64,000 bases of DNA from Bacillus sp. (in: firmicutes). Its GTDB lineage: Bacteria > Bacillota > Bacilli > Bacillales > Salisediminibacteriaceae. The position numbers and the translations under genes were made by a program. Under the pieces are notes generated by a model. That model made no database searches. It worked only from the letters and a program-made list of their open reading frames with translations, and was not told where the DNA came from. Shown here one piece after another: positions 45,960-55,412 of the stretch (positions are counted from its first letter, which is position 1; each line of letters opens with the position of its first letter). Location of the stretch: contig JAJOJL010000060.1 in assembly GCA_021208645.1 (NCBI GenBank), positions 1-64,000 of the forward strand. Reading direction: 5' to 3'.

Positions 45960-46784
45960 GGGGGACCGTTCGGCTTGAATCCTGGGGAATGGACAGACGA
46001 TACATCAATGGCATTGTGTCTTGCTGAAAGCATTCTAGAGAACAAAGGATTCAACGCAAAGGACCAAATGGAGCGTTATGTAAAGTGGTACAAGGAAGGT
46101 TATTTGAGTAGCCGTGGTCACTGCTTTGATATAGGCATGACCGTTCGAGAGGCATTGGAACGCTTTTTGGCAACAGGGGAGGCCTTTAGCGGTTCTATGG
46201 ATCCTTGGAGTGCCGGGAATGGTTCCATAATGAGACTTGCGCCAGTGCCGTTGTTTTGGTCCCATGACATGGAGGCGGCCATTCATTTTTCTGGAGAGAG
46301 CTCGAGGACAACCCACCAAGCGGAGGAGGCTGTGGATGCTTGCCACTACTTTGGTGCCTTAATAGCAGGGGCAGTCAACGGAATGACTAAAGACAATTTG
46401 TTGTCCGGGAATTTTGCCCAGTTTGTGGTGGAAAAACTACTTGGCAGAGAGTTAAAAGGGAAAATAAAAGAAGTGGCAGAAGGCTCCTTTAAGTTTCGAA
46501 CCCCTCCTGAAATTAATGGGAAAGGCTATGTTGTATCTTCGTTAGAAGCGGCCCTTTGGGGATTTTATCATACGGAGAATTTCCAGGACGGCTTATTGAT
46601 GGTGGTCAATCTTGGGGAGGATGCGGATACGACAGGTGCCATCTACGGCCAATTGGCAGGTGTATATTACGGATTGGATGCAATCCCTTTTAAGTGGCGG
46701 GAAAAACTCGTTCAGAAAGAGTTAATCATGTCCTTAGGGGAGCAACTCTATCACCTGCAGGAAAATTTGTTTAACGGAGACTAG
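45960..46784 (+). pseudogene. ADP-ribosylglycohydrolase (DraG family), N-terminus replaced by repeat
   Basis: Removes ADP-ribose from proteins or nucleic acids in the intact family. Visible: GGGPFGLNPGEWTDDTSMAL (first metal-binding TDD), WSAGNGSIMRLAPV, RTTHQAEEAVDACHYF and the second metal site GEDADTTGAIYGQLAG. The normal ~50-residue start, including its metal-binding Glu and GDALG-like block, is missing; the frame instead enters from an inverted PAL-A. Only GTG codons inside the repeat could start it, and no Shine-Dalgarno precedes them. Most likely a dead gene cut by the repeat pair. Confidence 0.8.
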
Positions 46785-46936
46785 TTTATATAAAAAAGTT
46801 CAAAGGTTGAGTGATCATCTAGATTTAACTTCAAAAATAAAGTTTTAGAATAAATCAAAAGTGTTCTCTTTTTCAAAAATGTCATGATCTGTAATGATTT
46901 ATAATTGCCTGCAACAGCAATATAAGAACCAAATAA

Positions 46937-46975
46937 GGTACGAAAAAGGAGCTTTCCACTTTTTTCGTACCTTTT
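46937..46975 (+). terminator. intrinsic terminator
   Basis: GGTACGAAAAA and TTTTTCGTACC (11 bp) with a 13-nt loop, then TTTT. Downstream of the ADP-ribosylglycohydrolase remnant. Confidence 0.75.
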
Positions 46976-47044
46976 AATCTGTTTTAGGGACTCTTCCTAG
47001 TAGGAGGAAGAGTATGCTACGGAAGAATGGCAAATGACCCTCCC

Positions 47045-47269
47045 TCATCCTCCTGACAATGGGAGGAGAAGGTGAACCGAATCCCCGTCCTTAAGCTCCA
47101 ACTCCCGATCCGTAACAATATTTTCGTTGACAACGACGAGGGCATCGTCGTCCCAACGGATGCCCAGTGTTAGGACGAACTCCTCGATCGTTACAGGCGT
47201 CGATAACTTATATTCCCTTTGCACATTCTCTAAATATGGAATAAAGGACACAACACTTATGGTAATCAT
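47045..47269 (-). CDS. MoaD/ThiS-family sulfur-carrier protein (74 aa)
   Basis: Beta-grasp ubiquitin-like fold ending in the diagnostic Gly-Gly (LLPLSGG), which would be adenylated and thiocarboxylated. IRWDDDALVVVNENIVTDRE is typical. It is directly downstream of an aldehyde:ferredoxin oxidoreductase gene, so a role in tungsto/molybdopterin assembly for that enzyme is likely. Only a PAL-A copy lies between the two genes. The normal Shine-Dalgarno is absent; GGTGGTGA from the reverse strand of PAL-A, 9 nt before the ATG, is the only candidate. Confidence 0.85.
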   Translation of the reverse strand: MITISVVSFIPYLENVQREYKLSTPVTIEEFVLTLGIRWDDDALVVVNENIVTDRELELKDGDSVHLLLPLSGG

Positions 47270-47270
47270 T

Positions 47271-47299
47271 GGTGCCTGTCACCACCCGGAATTTGTCGA
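47271..47299 (+). repeat. PAL-A as the whole intergenic region and RBS
   Basis: GGTGCCTGTCACCACCCGG + AATTTGTCGA, bounded on one side by the AOR stop and on the other by one base before the MoaD-like ATG. Nothing else lies between the two genes. Confidence 0.9.
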
Positions 47300-49007
47300 T
47301 TACAGGTCATCCCGTTCAATCCCAACAGCGGCCAACTCGTCTGCTTCCACATCAAACACCGTACCGCTGCCTTCATTCACTTCATCATAAAAGTAATCAG
47401 CCAGTTTGTCATCTGCTTTCGTAAAGCCAGCCTGGCGGTTAAAGGTATGTTCCACCTTTAAGGTTTCATTCGCTGCACGTACAATATCTTCTCCTGTGTA
47501 TTCATCACCGATATAGGCCGATACCATGTCTGCAAGGAGGTCCCAACGTTCCTTGACTGCTCCAGAGCTAAACATACACATCCCTAAATAATCCCAAATC
47601 GTATTCACCGTCTGTGCATGTCGGGATACTTCCACTTGCCCTTCCTTAGAATGGTGATCCACCTGAGCTCGCACTGTCTGTCCTGCCGTATGGTCGGCAC
47701 CCATTGGGGAAGTGGCAAAGGTGACACCGAGCCCTTTGACCGCCCTTGGATCATAGGCCGGCATTGTTTGCCCTTTTGCCGTTGGCGTATGGACTTCACC
47801 GTAAATCTTACCAATTACTTCAGCGCCACTACCGATGATGCGGCCGAGAGGTGTGCCCGCCTTTACTTCCTTCAGCGTTTCAATCGCTTTTTTTTCCATC
47901 ACCAAACGGTATAATGTTTTGCGCCATCAAAACGCCAAGGGCGCCGCCCGTTTCAATTGTATCGATCCCGTATTCATTACACAGATCGTTCAGTTTCACC
48001 ACGTCATCGAGATCGCTAATGTCTAAGTTGGAACCTAGTAAACCAATATTCTCGTATTCTATCGGGCCCGTGATGCGGTTTCCGTCCTCGTCGGCAAAAA
48101 CATTGGAGCAGCGGATAATACAGCCTGGCATGCAGGCATGGGTGGTTGTTCCTTCACCACCTCGCTCCTTTATCGTGTCCCGGAGAGCTTCCCCGGAAAT
48201 GGATTCATACCCTTCCATTTTTCCCGTTGAAAAATTTCGCGTCGGCAGTGCCCCGAGGGCGTTCGTTGTTTTCACAAGTCCAGCAGTTCCTAGCTCTGGC
48301 AACACCTTGGCCGTGGCCGGCGTTTCCATCAGCCAGTTGTGATATTGTTTCAACGCTTTTTTAAATCTGTCTTTCTCTTTCGGGCGATTTTTTTCCACAC
48401 CGCTTGCGTCAAGAACGATGGCTTTCACACCTTTGGACCCAGCAACAGCCCCGAGGCCGCCGCGGCCATTAAATCGGGTTGGATAGCCGTCTTTGTCCTG
48501 TCCTGCCACGGCAGCCAAGTTCATCTTCTGCTCCCCTGCCACACCGATGAGCCAAAGGACCACGTGTTTTCCGTACTGGTCACGGAGCCATTGGGCCGCC
48601 TCACTCAAGTCCTTGCCCATGATTGGCGAGGCGTCAGCAAAGGTAACTCCGTCCTTAGATAGGTGAATGATTTGAAAATCTTCTCTTGTGTTTTCGAAAA
48701 CAAGGGCTCGAATCCCTAATTTGCCAAGGGTGAGGCCGGAAATGCCACCAGCGTTACTTTCCTTGATTCCACCAGTTAAGGGGCTTTTTGCACCGACAGA
48801 GTACCGGTCAGCACTGGAGGCACCAGAACCAGTTAATAATCCCGGAGCAAAAATCAGTTTGTTTTTTGGTCCTAATGGATGGCAGGTGGCAGGTACTTCA
48901 TCAAGAAGAATTCTCGACGTTAACGCCCTGCCTCCTAGCCTGTTGTACTTCGATACCTCCTCGTCTTTTGTCGTTAAACTTTCCATATCAACCCTTACAA
49001 TCTTCAT
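47300..49007 (-). pseudogene. aldehyde:ferredoxin oxidoreductase (AOR family), one frameshift
   Basis: Tungsto/molybdopterin enzyme oxidising aldehydes to acids with ferredoxin. Two track ORFs join when one A is removed from the A8 run at 47888-47895 (FGDGKKAIETLKEVKA...). The product is ~568 aa. N-terminal domain LGGRALTSRILLDEVPATCH, FAPGLLTGSGASSADRYSVG, SNAGGISG; Fe-S Cys cluster CMPGCIIRC, then a fourth Cys in LGMCMF; QDKDGYPTRFNGRGGLGAV loops bind the dinucleotide cofactor. GGAGGAGGG precedes ATG 49007. Members of this type occur in many Gram-positive anaerobes and some Bacillaceae. Confidence 0.88.
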
Positions 49008-49021
49008 ACGTATCCCTCCTC

Positions 49022-49054
49022 CGTGGTGCCTGTCACCACCCGGTTTTTGTCGAA
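49022..49054 (+). repeat. PAL-A (T5) in a divergent promoter region
   Basis: CGTGGTGCCTGTCACCACCC + GGTTTTTGTCGAA, 15 nt upstream of the AOR start on the opposite strand. Here it cannot be a terminator for a plus-strand gene. Confidence 0.85.
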
Positions 49055-49295
49055 TTTAGCCGCAATGTTGATCCTGTTACGATACTTACTCACGTTTTCT
49101 CCTGTCTCTAGTTTTATTCTACAACTGGATGGGTTATGTGTCACGGGTTGTGTGCTGTGATAGAAGGCCAGCTAGCGTGGACAGCAAGCAATGCAAAGAA
49201 AATCAAGCTCCTAGCTAATTAATTGTTGTTCTCCCCACGAACATTGTATGATAAGGGCATCTAAGTTTTCGAAAAAAAGAAAGGGGTTGTTGTTC

Positions 49296-50103
49296 ATGGA
49301 AGATGTGATTGTGAGGCTTAGGAAACAGGTGCAGGAGAATTCACCGCTGGTACATAATATCACCAATGTAGTGGTCACTAACTTTACGGCAAATGGTCTT
49401 TACGCTGTAGGAGCTTCACCGGTGATGGCTTATGCCCACGAAGAAGTGGCTGACATGGCTAGGATTTCTCAGGCGGTTATGCTGAATATTGGCACCCTGA
49501 CTGCAACGGAGGTGGAGGCCATGTTCATTGCCGGCCGCTCTGCCAACGAGCATGGGGTCCCTGTTGTGTTGGATCCTGTTGGGGTTGGTGCCACCAGTTA
49601 CCGTACGGAAACGGCAAAGGCGCTCCTTTCCTCGTTGTCCGTGGCGGTGGTACGGGGCAATGCAGGTGAAATTTCCAATTTAGTGGATGAGCAGGTGGAG
49701 ATGAAGGGCGTCGATTCCAGCGCACAGTTTGCTGACTTGGCAGCTTTGGCGAAAAAAAGCAGCCCAGACGCTGAACACGGTGGTTGTCATGACCGGTGCT
49801 ACCGATATGATTACAGATGGAGATGTTCTGTATGAATGTAGGAATGGAGATCCCATGCTTGCCAAAGTGACTGGAACAGGTTGCCTGCTGAGCTCAGTGG
49901 TGGCTGCCTTTAGTTCCCAGGGGAGGTCTAATTTAGTTGAGGCCTGTGCTGCCGCTGTTGGATTTTATGGAATTGCTGCGGAAGTGGCAGCGGAGCTTGG
50001 CGCATCACAAGGCCCAGGCCATTTCCAAATCCACTTCCTCGATCAGTTATTCAAGCTGAGGGATGAAGACATTCGAAGCTTGGCGAAGGTGAAACAGGTG
50101 TAG
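49296..50103 (+). pseudogene. thiM: hydroxyethylthiazole kinase, frameshifted
   Basis: Phosphorylates 4-methyl-5-hydroxyethylthiazole in thiamine salvage. Repaired length ~268 aa after removing one A from the A7 run at 49752-49758 (ALAKKAAQTLNTVVVMTGAT). Signatures: SPLVHNITNVVVTNFTANGL at the start, ASPVMAYAHEE, VLDPVGVGATSYR, RGNAGEI and the catalytic GTGC (VTGTGCLLSSVVAAF). ATG 49296 with AAAGGGG 9 nt upstream; the track start is too far out. No thiE/thiD neighbour and no TPP riboswitch seen. Confidence 0.88.
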
Positions 50104-50180
50104 CAGAAGCTTTTGGGTTGGCCTGATTTTAATTGGGAGTTGTGCTGAAGATTTGTTAATGATCTATATAGAGGGGAGAG

Positions 50181-50219
50181 CTCTGCAGTTGGGGTAAGGT
50201 CTGACTGCAGAGTTTTTTT
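50181..50219 (+). terminator. intrinsic terminator after thiM
   Basis: CTCTGCAGT / ACTGCAGAG with a 14-nt loop and TTTTTTT. A textbook rho-independent terminator, unlike the PAL elements. Confidence 0.9.
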
Positions 50220-50248
50220 GTTGGTTGGGGTGGTGGGGACAGACAGTT

Positions 50249-50471
50249 ACCCGAAAACATTTGGTGATAATCTTGCCCTAAAACATGGTGGAAGCTGAAA
50301 TAAGGGAAGGAAAAGGGGAGAATCGTGCCCTAAAATGATGAGCGAGAGGAATTAAGGGAAGGAAAAGAGAAGAATTCTGCCCTTAAACGATGAGCAAGTA
50401 GATTTAAGGGAAGGAAAAGGAGAGAAACCTCCCCTAAAACGTCAGGCAAGCAGAATTAAGGGGAGGAAAGC
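50249..50471 (+). repeat. 52-bp tandem repeat array (~4 units)
   Basis: Exact period of 52 bp: TAAGGGAAGGAAAAGG begins at 50301, 50353, 50405 and (shortened) 50457, with a degenerate unit before them. Each unit holds TAAGGGAAGGAAAA...GCCCTAAAA and ...GATGAGC..G. It is non-coding and sits between thiM and the next gene. Confidence 0.85.
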
Positions 50472-50724
50472 TCTAATACCAATGTGTACATATGGCGACC
50501 CAAAGATTTAAACAGTAAACGTAAGAATACAGAAGCATTACAAATAAAAACAAACCACTATGAATTCAGTCAGCTAGTCTATAGATTGAGGCCGCATTAC
50601 AGACCCACATTTTTTAAAGCTACTAACCTCTAAAAATAGGCCAATGGATCTATTACATTTTTCCGATTTGGGATTATAATTATCTAGTCGCGACACATTT
50701 TAGTAGTTTAGAGGAGAAAAGAAG

Positions 50725-51185
50725 ATGAACAAAAAATTAGCAAGTGGAATCTTATCTGCAGTTATCTTTATTGTTGCCGGCTATTATTTTTTTCAGGATG
50801 TATCAGGTAATACAGACTTAATGCTGAACTACATCGAAGAAACAAACTACTTAACAGACGATTATAATCTTATCTTGGCAGAAGAGGAAATGATCACTTC
50901 GGAAGATGAATTAGTGGCTTTTACGGAAGAAGTGTCTATTCCTGCTTTGGAAAAAATATACGAGGATACCAAGGCCTATGGACAAACGATTACTAACCCA
51001 AAATTAAAGGAAGTTCATGATTTGCATGTTCAAGCAATGGAACTTCGATTAAAAGCGGATCTTAAATGGCTTGATGGAGAGGATTCGGGAGAGCTTTACG
51101 AGCAATCGGACCTACTATTGAAGAATATGAAACAGAATTAAACAAACTCGCCAAAAAATGGGGCGTAAACATCGAGTGGGAATAG
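50725..51185 (+). CDS. exported/membrane-anchored helical protein (138 aa as read, ~153 aa if a frameshift is corrected)
   Basis: GAGGAG site, then one N-terminal membrane helix (ASGILSAVIFIVAGYYFF) and an acidic helical region with repeats of E/D-rich segments (DDYNLILAEEEMITSEDELV, VHDLHVQAMELRLKADLKWL). The annotated stop is at 51141. Adding one base near 51113 continues IEEYETELNKLAKKWGVNIE up to TAG 51185, which lies at the first base of PAL-A, exactly as in other genes; the longer reading is therefore likely. Function unknown. Confidence 0.6.
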
Positions 51186-51214
51186 GTGCCTGTCACCACC
51201 CGATATATGTCGAA
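51185..51214 (+). repeat. PAL-A overlapping a stop codon
   Basis: GGTGCCTGTCACCACCCGA + TATATGTCGAA. Its first G is the last base of the TAG of the corrected upstream frame. Confidence 0.8.
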
Positions 51215-51228
51215 CAACACAAACACAA

Positions 51229-51265
51229 AAACAAGCAGAGGTCATAACGACTTCTGCTTGTTTCT
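51229..51265. terminator. bidirectional terminator
   Basis: AAACAAGCAGA / TCTGCTTGTTT around 13 nt, between the convergent exported protein and the CotH-like gene. Confidence 0.8.
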
Positions 51266-51309
51266 TCGTTGTTAAGCCTACCAAACCAAACAAACTCATC
51301 CAAACCTAC

Positions 51310-53990
51310 TTATTCCACTTTATTAAAGATAGGACGTATCTTCAAATCTCCTTCTAAATTCACTTCAACAACAGCTGAATTCCCAAGTATCTCGGTACCA
51401 ACTCCCCAACCAGCAAACTCATAGCCCTCGTCAGGAAAAGCTTCAATTCTCACTGGAACCCCTTTGAAATAAATACCTGTCCACTCACCTGCGGCGCCAA
51501 GGTTACCTGCTACGCCATCGTTTCCAACCATTTCACCTATACTAATATCCCCTTCATCATAAGAACGATCTAATCCACCGTCAGACCATGTATGACTTCC
51601 CATGTTTATGCCCAAAGAAGAGCCGAACCAAGCAAATCCTTCCCGAACATCCACTGAATTAATCAACACCGTCCCACCAATGTCAATACTATTCCCATCT
51701 CCGTCACTGTCAATATCTTCACTGTCTCTGTCAATACCGTCACTGTCGGCGTTACCATCAACATCAGCAAGGGAAACCCTCACCTTCGCAACGCCTGGCA
51801 GGCCAAAATACTCCGCAACATGCTTACGAACTTCCTCCGGCCGCTTCTCAGCAAACTCCCGCATATGGCTCACACGAGTCCGCCACTGCCCAACGGTACG
51901 GGGATGCTGCCAGCGTGACACATGGCGGTGAATTTCCGACTCAATCTGACCTTGCATCTCAGCAATCCTCGCTAACACCCGCTCCGCCACAAATGTCGTA
52001 TTCAATGATCAGCCATACCGTTAATAAAGGCCAGCCGAAACTCCTCATTGTCTAATAATCCAAGGAACAACTGAGAAGACCAATGATCCTCCCGAACGGC
52101 GTGTTCCATTGTGTTATGCAAGTAAGCATCGTCCCCGTGATAGGAATAGCCCTGATCCGTGTCATACAAAAGCCAACGCCAACGGCCGTCATATGGTGGG
52201 GTTGCATCTGGAGCCAACTCCCCCTTCACGCGCCAAAATCGAATATTGTTTTGCGGCCAGTCCGTGTTGCGAAAATAAATTTGCGACAGCTGATAGGTAA
52301 TGTAATTTTCCACATCCATCCATTCCGTTACTAACTGATAATTGTCATCATCACTCATGTCCTCTTCCATAATAAAATCGAGCATCTCCGTGTACAACAC
52401 TTCGTCTCCAGGTTCACCACGAGCAAGGATCGTGTTCCTTTCCAATACCACTAAGTCACTCGGATGGACCCCATATTTTATTGCGAAATAATGTTGGTCG
52501 TACCGTTCACGTATATTATGGATCCCCCAATATTCACCGTTTAAAAACACAACAGCAGGGCGGAAATTTTGCGTTTCCACATCCGTATGGGCAATCAAAG
52601 ATTGCATGAAACCATCTGCGAACATGGTCCTGCCCCAGTCGTTCCCTGATTGGCGCAGTAAAACCGGCGAAATTCATCCCCGCCACCTTCACCGAACAAC
52701 GGGTAGTTAACTCGATTATTACCATAATCATTCCGTGCATAAATTCGCAACGTTTTTTGCGGGAATCTCCTCGTAAACGCCCCGTGAATTCTTGCCCCTG
52801 CTCCTTGGGAAAACCCTAACGTGCCGTCTACCTCAAAAAATTCCATATGGATCGGCCGCTCCCAGTCCCGGCCCCGTTCATAGAAGTTCCCGGTCGTACC
52901 AGGGTTCTCCTCTTCCACTTCAGGATCGTAGTGGGCTCCCGGAACGTAAATCCCCTCTACTCCAAAAAAATGAACGGGATCCGTTGCAATGGAGATGACC
53001 GGCAGCTGATGATTTTTTCCCACAAAATAAGTGTGGGTGGCAACGGCACTGCGAAATTGTTGACTGTCATCAAATAAGGCGGCACGAATCACAGCGGCCT
53101 TAGGAATCTCCCCCTGCGGTTCCCGCCAAGCGCGGTGGTTGTCGAGAAAATTTGTCCGAATCATAGAGATATCATTGGGATCTCCCATTCGATCTGTCAC
53201 AGGAATGGGCCTCTCGTAAAGAAAGGTGTGTTCCTGATTTTGTATCGGATCAGGCTCAGAGCCGTTCAACGTATAATAAATGGTTTTCCCCTCAAAGGCC
53301 GAGAACAAGGCCACCTCAAATTCCTCGTCGTAAAAACCACTTTCATGGGAAAAATCCAGTTCATACGTTAAAAAAATCAGCCTCCACGTCCACATCGTGG
53401 TCGTCAATATCCAGTAGAATAGGAAGGATCGGCGAATAATCCTCAATAGGGTTACCTTCCAAATACAAGCGTTGCCGCAAGCTTTCCAGTTCACCTAGTA
53501 CTTCAATATTCTCAATCCGGTTATAACGGAGGTTTATATCTTCTAGCAAATAAAGCCCCCTGAGAGGCGAAATATCGTCAATTTGGTTTTCCCGCAAATT
53601 AAGGTCCCTTAATGATGTGAGCCCTGCCAATGCTTCAATATTGCTAATTTGGTTTCCCCTTAGGTTCAATTCTTGTAATCTCGTTAGATCAGCTAAAAGG
53701 GAAATATCTGTAATCTCGTTGTCCCGTAAATCGAGGGAGACGAGGGAGGTCATGTATTGGATTCCGTCGAGGCTTTCAATGCCAGCACCACGGATGCGGA
53801 GGGACTGAATGTCCACTAATTGATCTGGACGAATCTCCCCTTTTTCATAATTTATTTCAAGACGAATGGCAGCTTCAAGTCCTTCGTCCGTAATGATTGG
53901 TCCGGAAGCGAGGGAGTAGGCAACAATCCAGCTTGCCATAACGAGGGGAATAATTAGGATTAGTATGAGTTTTGATTTTCTCTGGTTCAA
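51310..53990 (-). pseudogene. secreted LRR + CotH-like protein, three frameshifts
   Basis: Four track ORFs join into one ~893-aa protein. N-terminal signal (LILILIIPLVMASWIVAYSL), ~100 aa, then five leucine-rich repeats with LxxLxLRxNxI spacing (internalin-like). Next a chitobiase/Fn3-like segment (YYTLNGSEPDP), then a CotH-type protein-kinase-like domain (RIHGAFTRRFPQKTLRIYAR, FLNGEYWGIHNIRERYDQHY, WLLYDTDQGY). C-terminal Asp-rich linker and an InlB-type B-repeat (FPDEGYEFAGWGV). Shifts: T7 run ~53375, T4 ~52640, near 52003. In spores CotH phosphorylates coat proteins; here an extracellular substrate is likely. Confidence 0.8.
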
Positions 53991-54183
53991 CGGTGAATCC
54001 TCCCAATCTACTTAGCTGTGAAAACTCTTTTCTGACTCTGTTCAAATAGGGGAAAGATTGGCTATTTCAACAGATTCTATGTCTACGTACATCATACAGT
54101 TTTTACAAGTAAATGACAATTGATGGACGATGGGGAAGGGGGCAATTAAGCTGTCCATAAGGGGGTTAGTCCCAGTGGTAAAA

Positions 54184-54242
54184 GGGTGTAAAAAGAACCA
54201 AAGTCTGGGGGACCTTGGCTCTTAAAGTACATTTTTACACCC
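54184..54242 (-). terminator. long imperfect hairpin, likely comK terminator
   Basis: GGGTGTAAAAA / TTTTTACACCC outer stem with an inner AGAACCAAAGTC / GGACCTTGGCTCT stem. It lies ~20 nt beyond the comK stop on the minus strand. A- and T-rich ends allow either direction. Confidence 0.6.
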
Positions 54243-54264
54243 ATTCTTAAGGGGGGAGGGGCTT

Positions 54265-54777
54265 TTAACTAATAAACACATCACTATCTGTGTGTCCTGC
54301 TTTAATCCAGTTGGAATAGCGGTGAATGCAACGGGGCATACGATTCAACTGTTGAATTAAAATTACCGCTGGTACATCTACGAACAAGGATAATTGATTT
54401 TTAAAAAAGATGATGGATTGTTTATGGTTGTTTTTGTTCGGTTTGATTTTGCTTATATGTTCCGGAAAAACCCAACAACATTCGTAATGATAGGGCATAT
54501 GGGTAGGGAAAGCGTAAATATTGTGTCGTGGAAGTATGGGCGTTGGCACTCGCCCGTCAATACCAGTTAAGTACGTGATGGCCATTTGTCTTTCCTCCAT
54601 CGTTGACCCACCTGTATTGCATGCCCGTTGAATTATTTCAAGAGGACAGTCTTGAAGACGAATTTCTTTGTTCGTTTCAATTACGGTGGAATTGTAATCC
54701 CAACTGCGAGAAGGCATTATGAGCATTGTCCGCTTGTTGATTTTATATGGAAGCTTAAAAACTGAAAAGAATTTCAT
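54265..54777 (-). CDS. comK: ComK-family competence transcription factor (170 aa)
   Basis: DNA-binding activator of the K-state in Bacillus; binds AT-box pairs. Pattern: TMLIMPSRSWDYNSTVIETN, ...IIQRACNTGGSTMEERQMAI, TYLTGIDGRVPTPILPRHNI, YAFPTHMPYHYECCWVFPEH, the shared ComK core order. It is about 20 residues shorter at the C-terminus than B. subtilis ComK, a common form in other Bacillaceae. GGGGG lies upstream of ATG 54777. No MecA or ComS neighbour. Competence cannot be inferred from this gene alone. Confidence 0.85.
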   Translation of the reverse strand: MKFFSVFKLPYKINKRTMLIMPSRSWDYNSTVIETNKEIRLQDCPLEIIQRACNTGGSTMEERQMAITYLTGIDGRVPTPILPRHNIYAFPTHMPYHYECCWVFPEHISKIKPNKNNHKQSIIFFKNQLSLFVDVPAVILIQQLNRMPRCIHRYSNWIKAGHTDSDVFIS

Positions 54778-54792
54778 AGGCAAAACCCCCAT

Positions 54793-55412
54793 GCTTATTA
54801 TTTTCCTAGGGAAAGCTTAGATTATTTCATTTCATGTACTTGCTGGAAGTTGCTTTGTTGTTGGGAAAACTTGATTCCCGCCGTTGGTCTGGTTGCTAGT
54901 TTACTTGGTTGGTAGTGGTGTTCAGGTGTTATGTCTGGCTCTTATTACAGGTAGTTTGCTGGGATCATGGTGGTTGTAATATGTGGAAGTTCGTCTAGTG
55001 GTTGTGAAGTGGTGAGCATATCGGTTCCTATGGTTATTATACTATAATGAGGGATACGTTTGCGTAGTATATAGATTGAAATTTTACAAATTTGTGAAAG
55101 GTTAATTGCCAGGTCGCTAGTTGTGGGTTTAATTTGCCCGGAAGGCGTGAAAACCGGGTGTGTCGGTCAAATTGGCAGATTCAATTTCCCGCAAGACGCG
55201 CCAAGCGAGTACAACGGTAAATTGGTATCATTTGAAACAATTTTCTCCACTAATACGTCTATTTAAATATACATGCCAGTAATTCGAAGAATGTCAGAAA
55301 AAAAGCATTTTGAAGTGTTAGATTATGGTAAATTATAGTTACTAGATTAGGGGAGTTTCTCGGTTCTCATTACAGACATGTTTTCTATTAAAAAAGAGAG
55401 AAGGGCAAAAGG
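54793..55412. other. 600-bp spacer between comK and the ABC operon
   Basis: T/G-rich on one side and AT-rich on the other, without ORF or PAL repeat. Promoters of the divergent comK and ABC operon must lie here. AAAAGAGAGAAGGGC before 55413 is the ribosome binding site of the large exported protein. Confidence 0.4.

Noticed and set aside
49100-49295. TPP riboswitch upstream of thiM
   Set aside because: Looked for CUGAGA and conserved pyrophosphate-sensor elements in the leader and did not see them.
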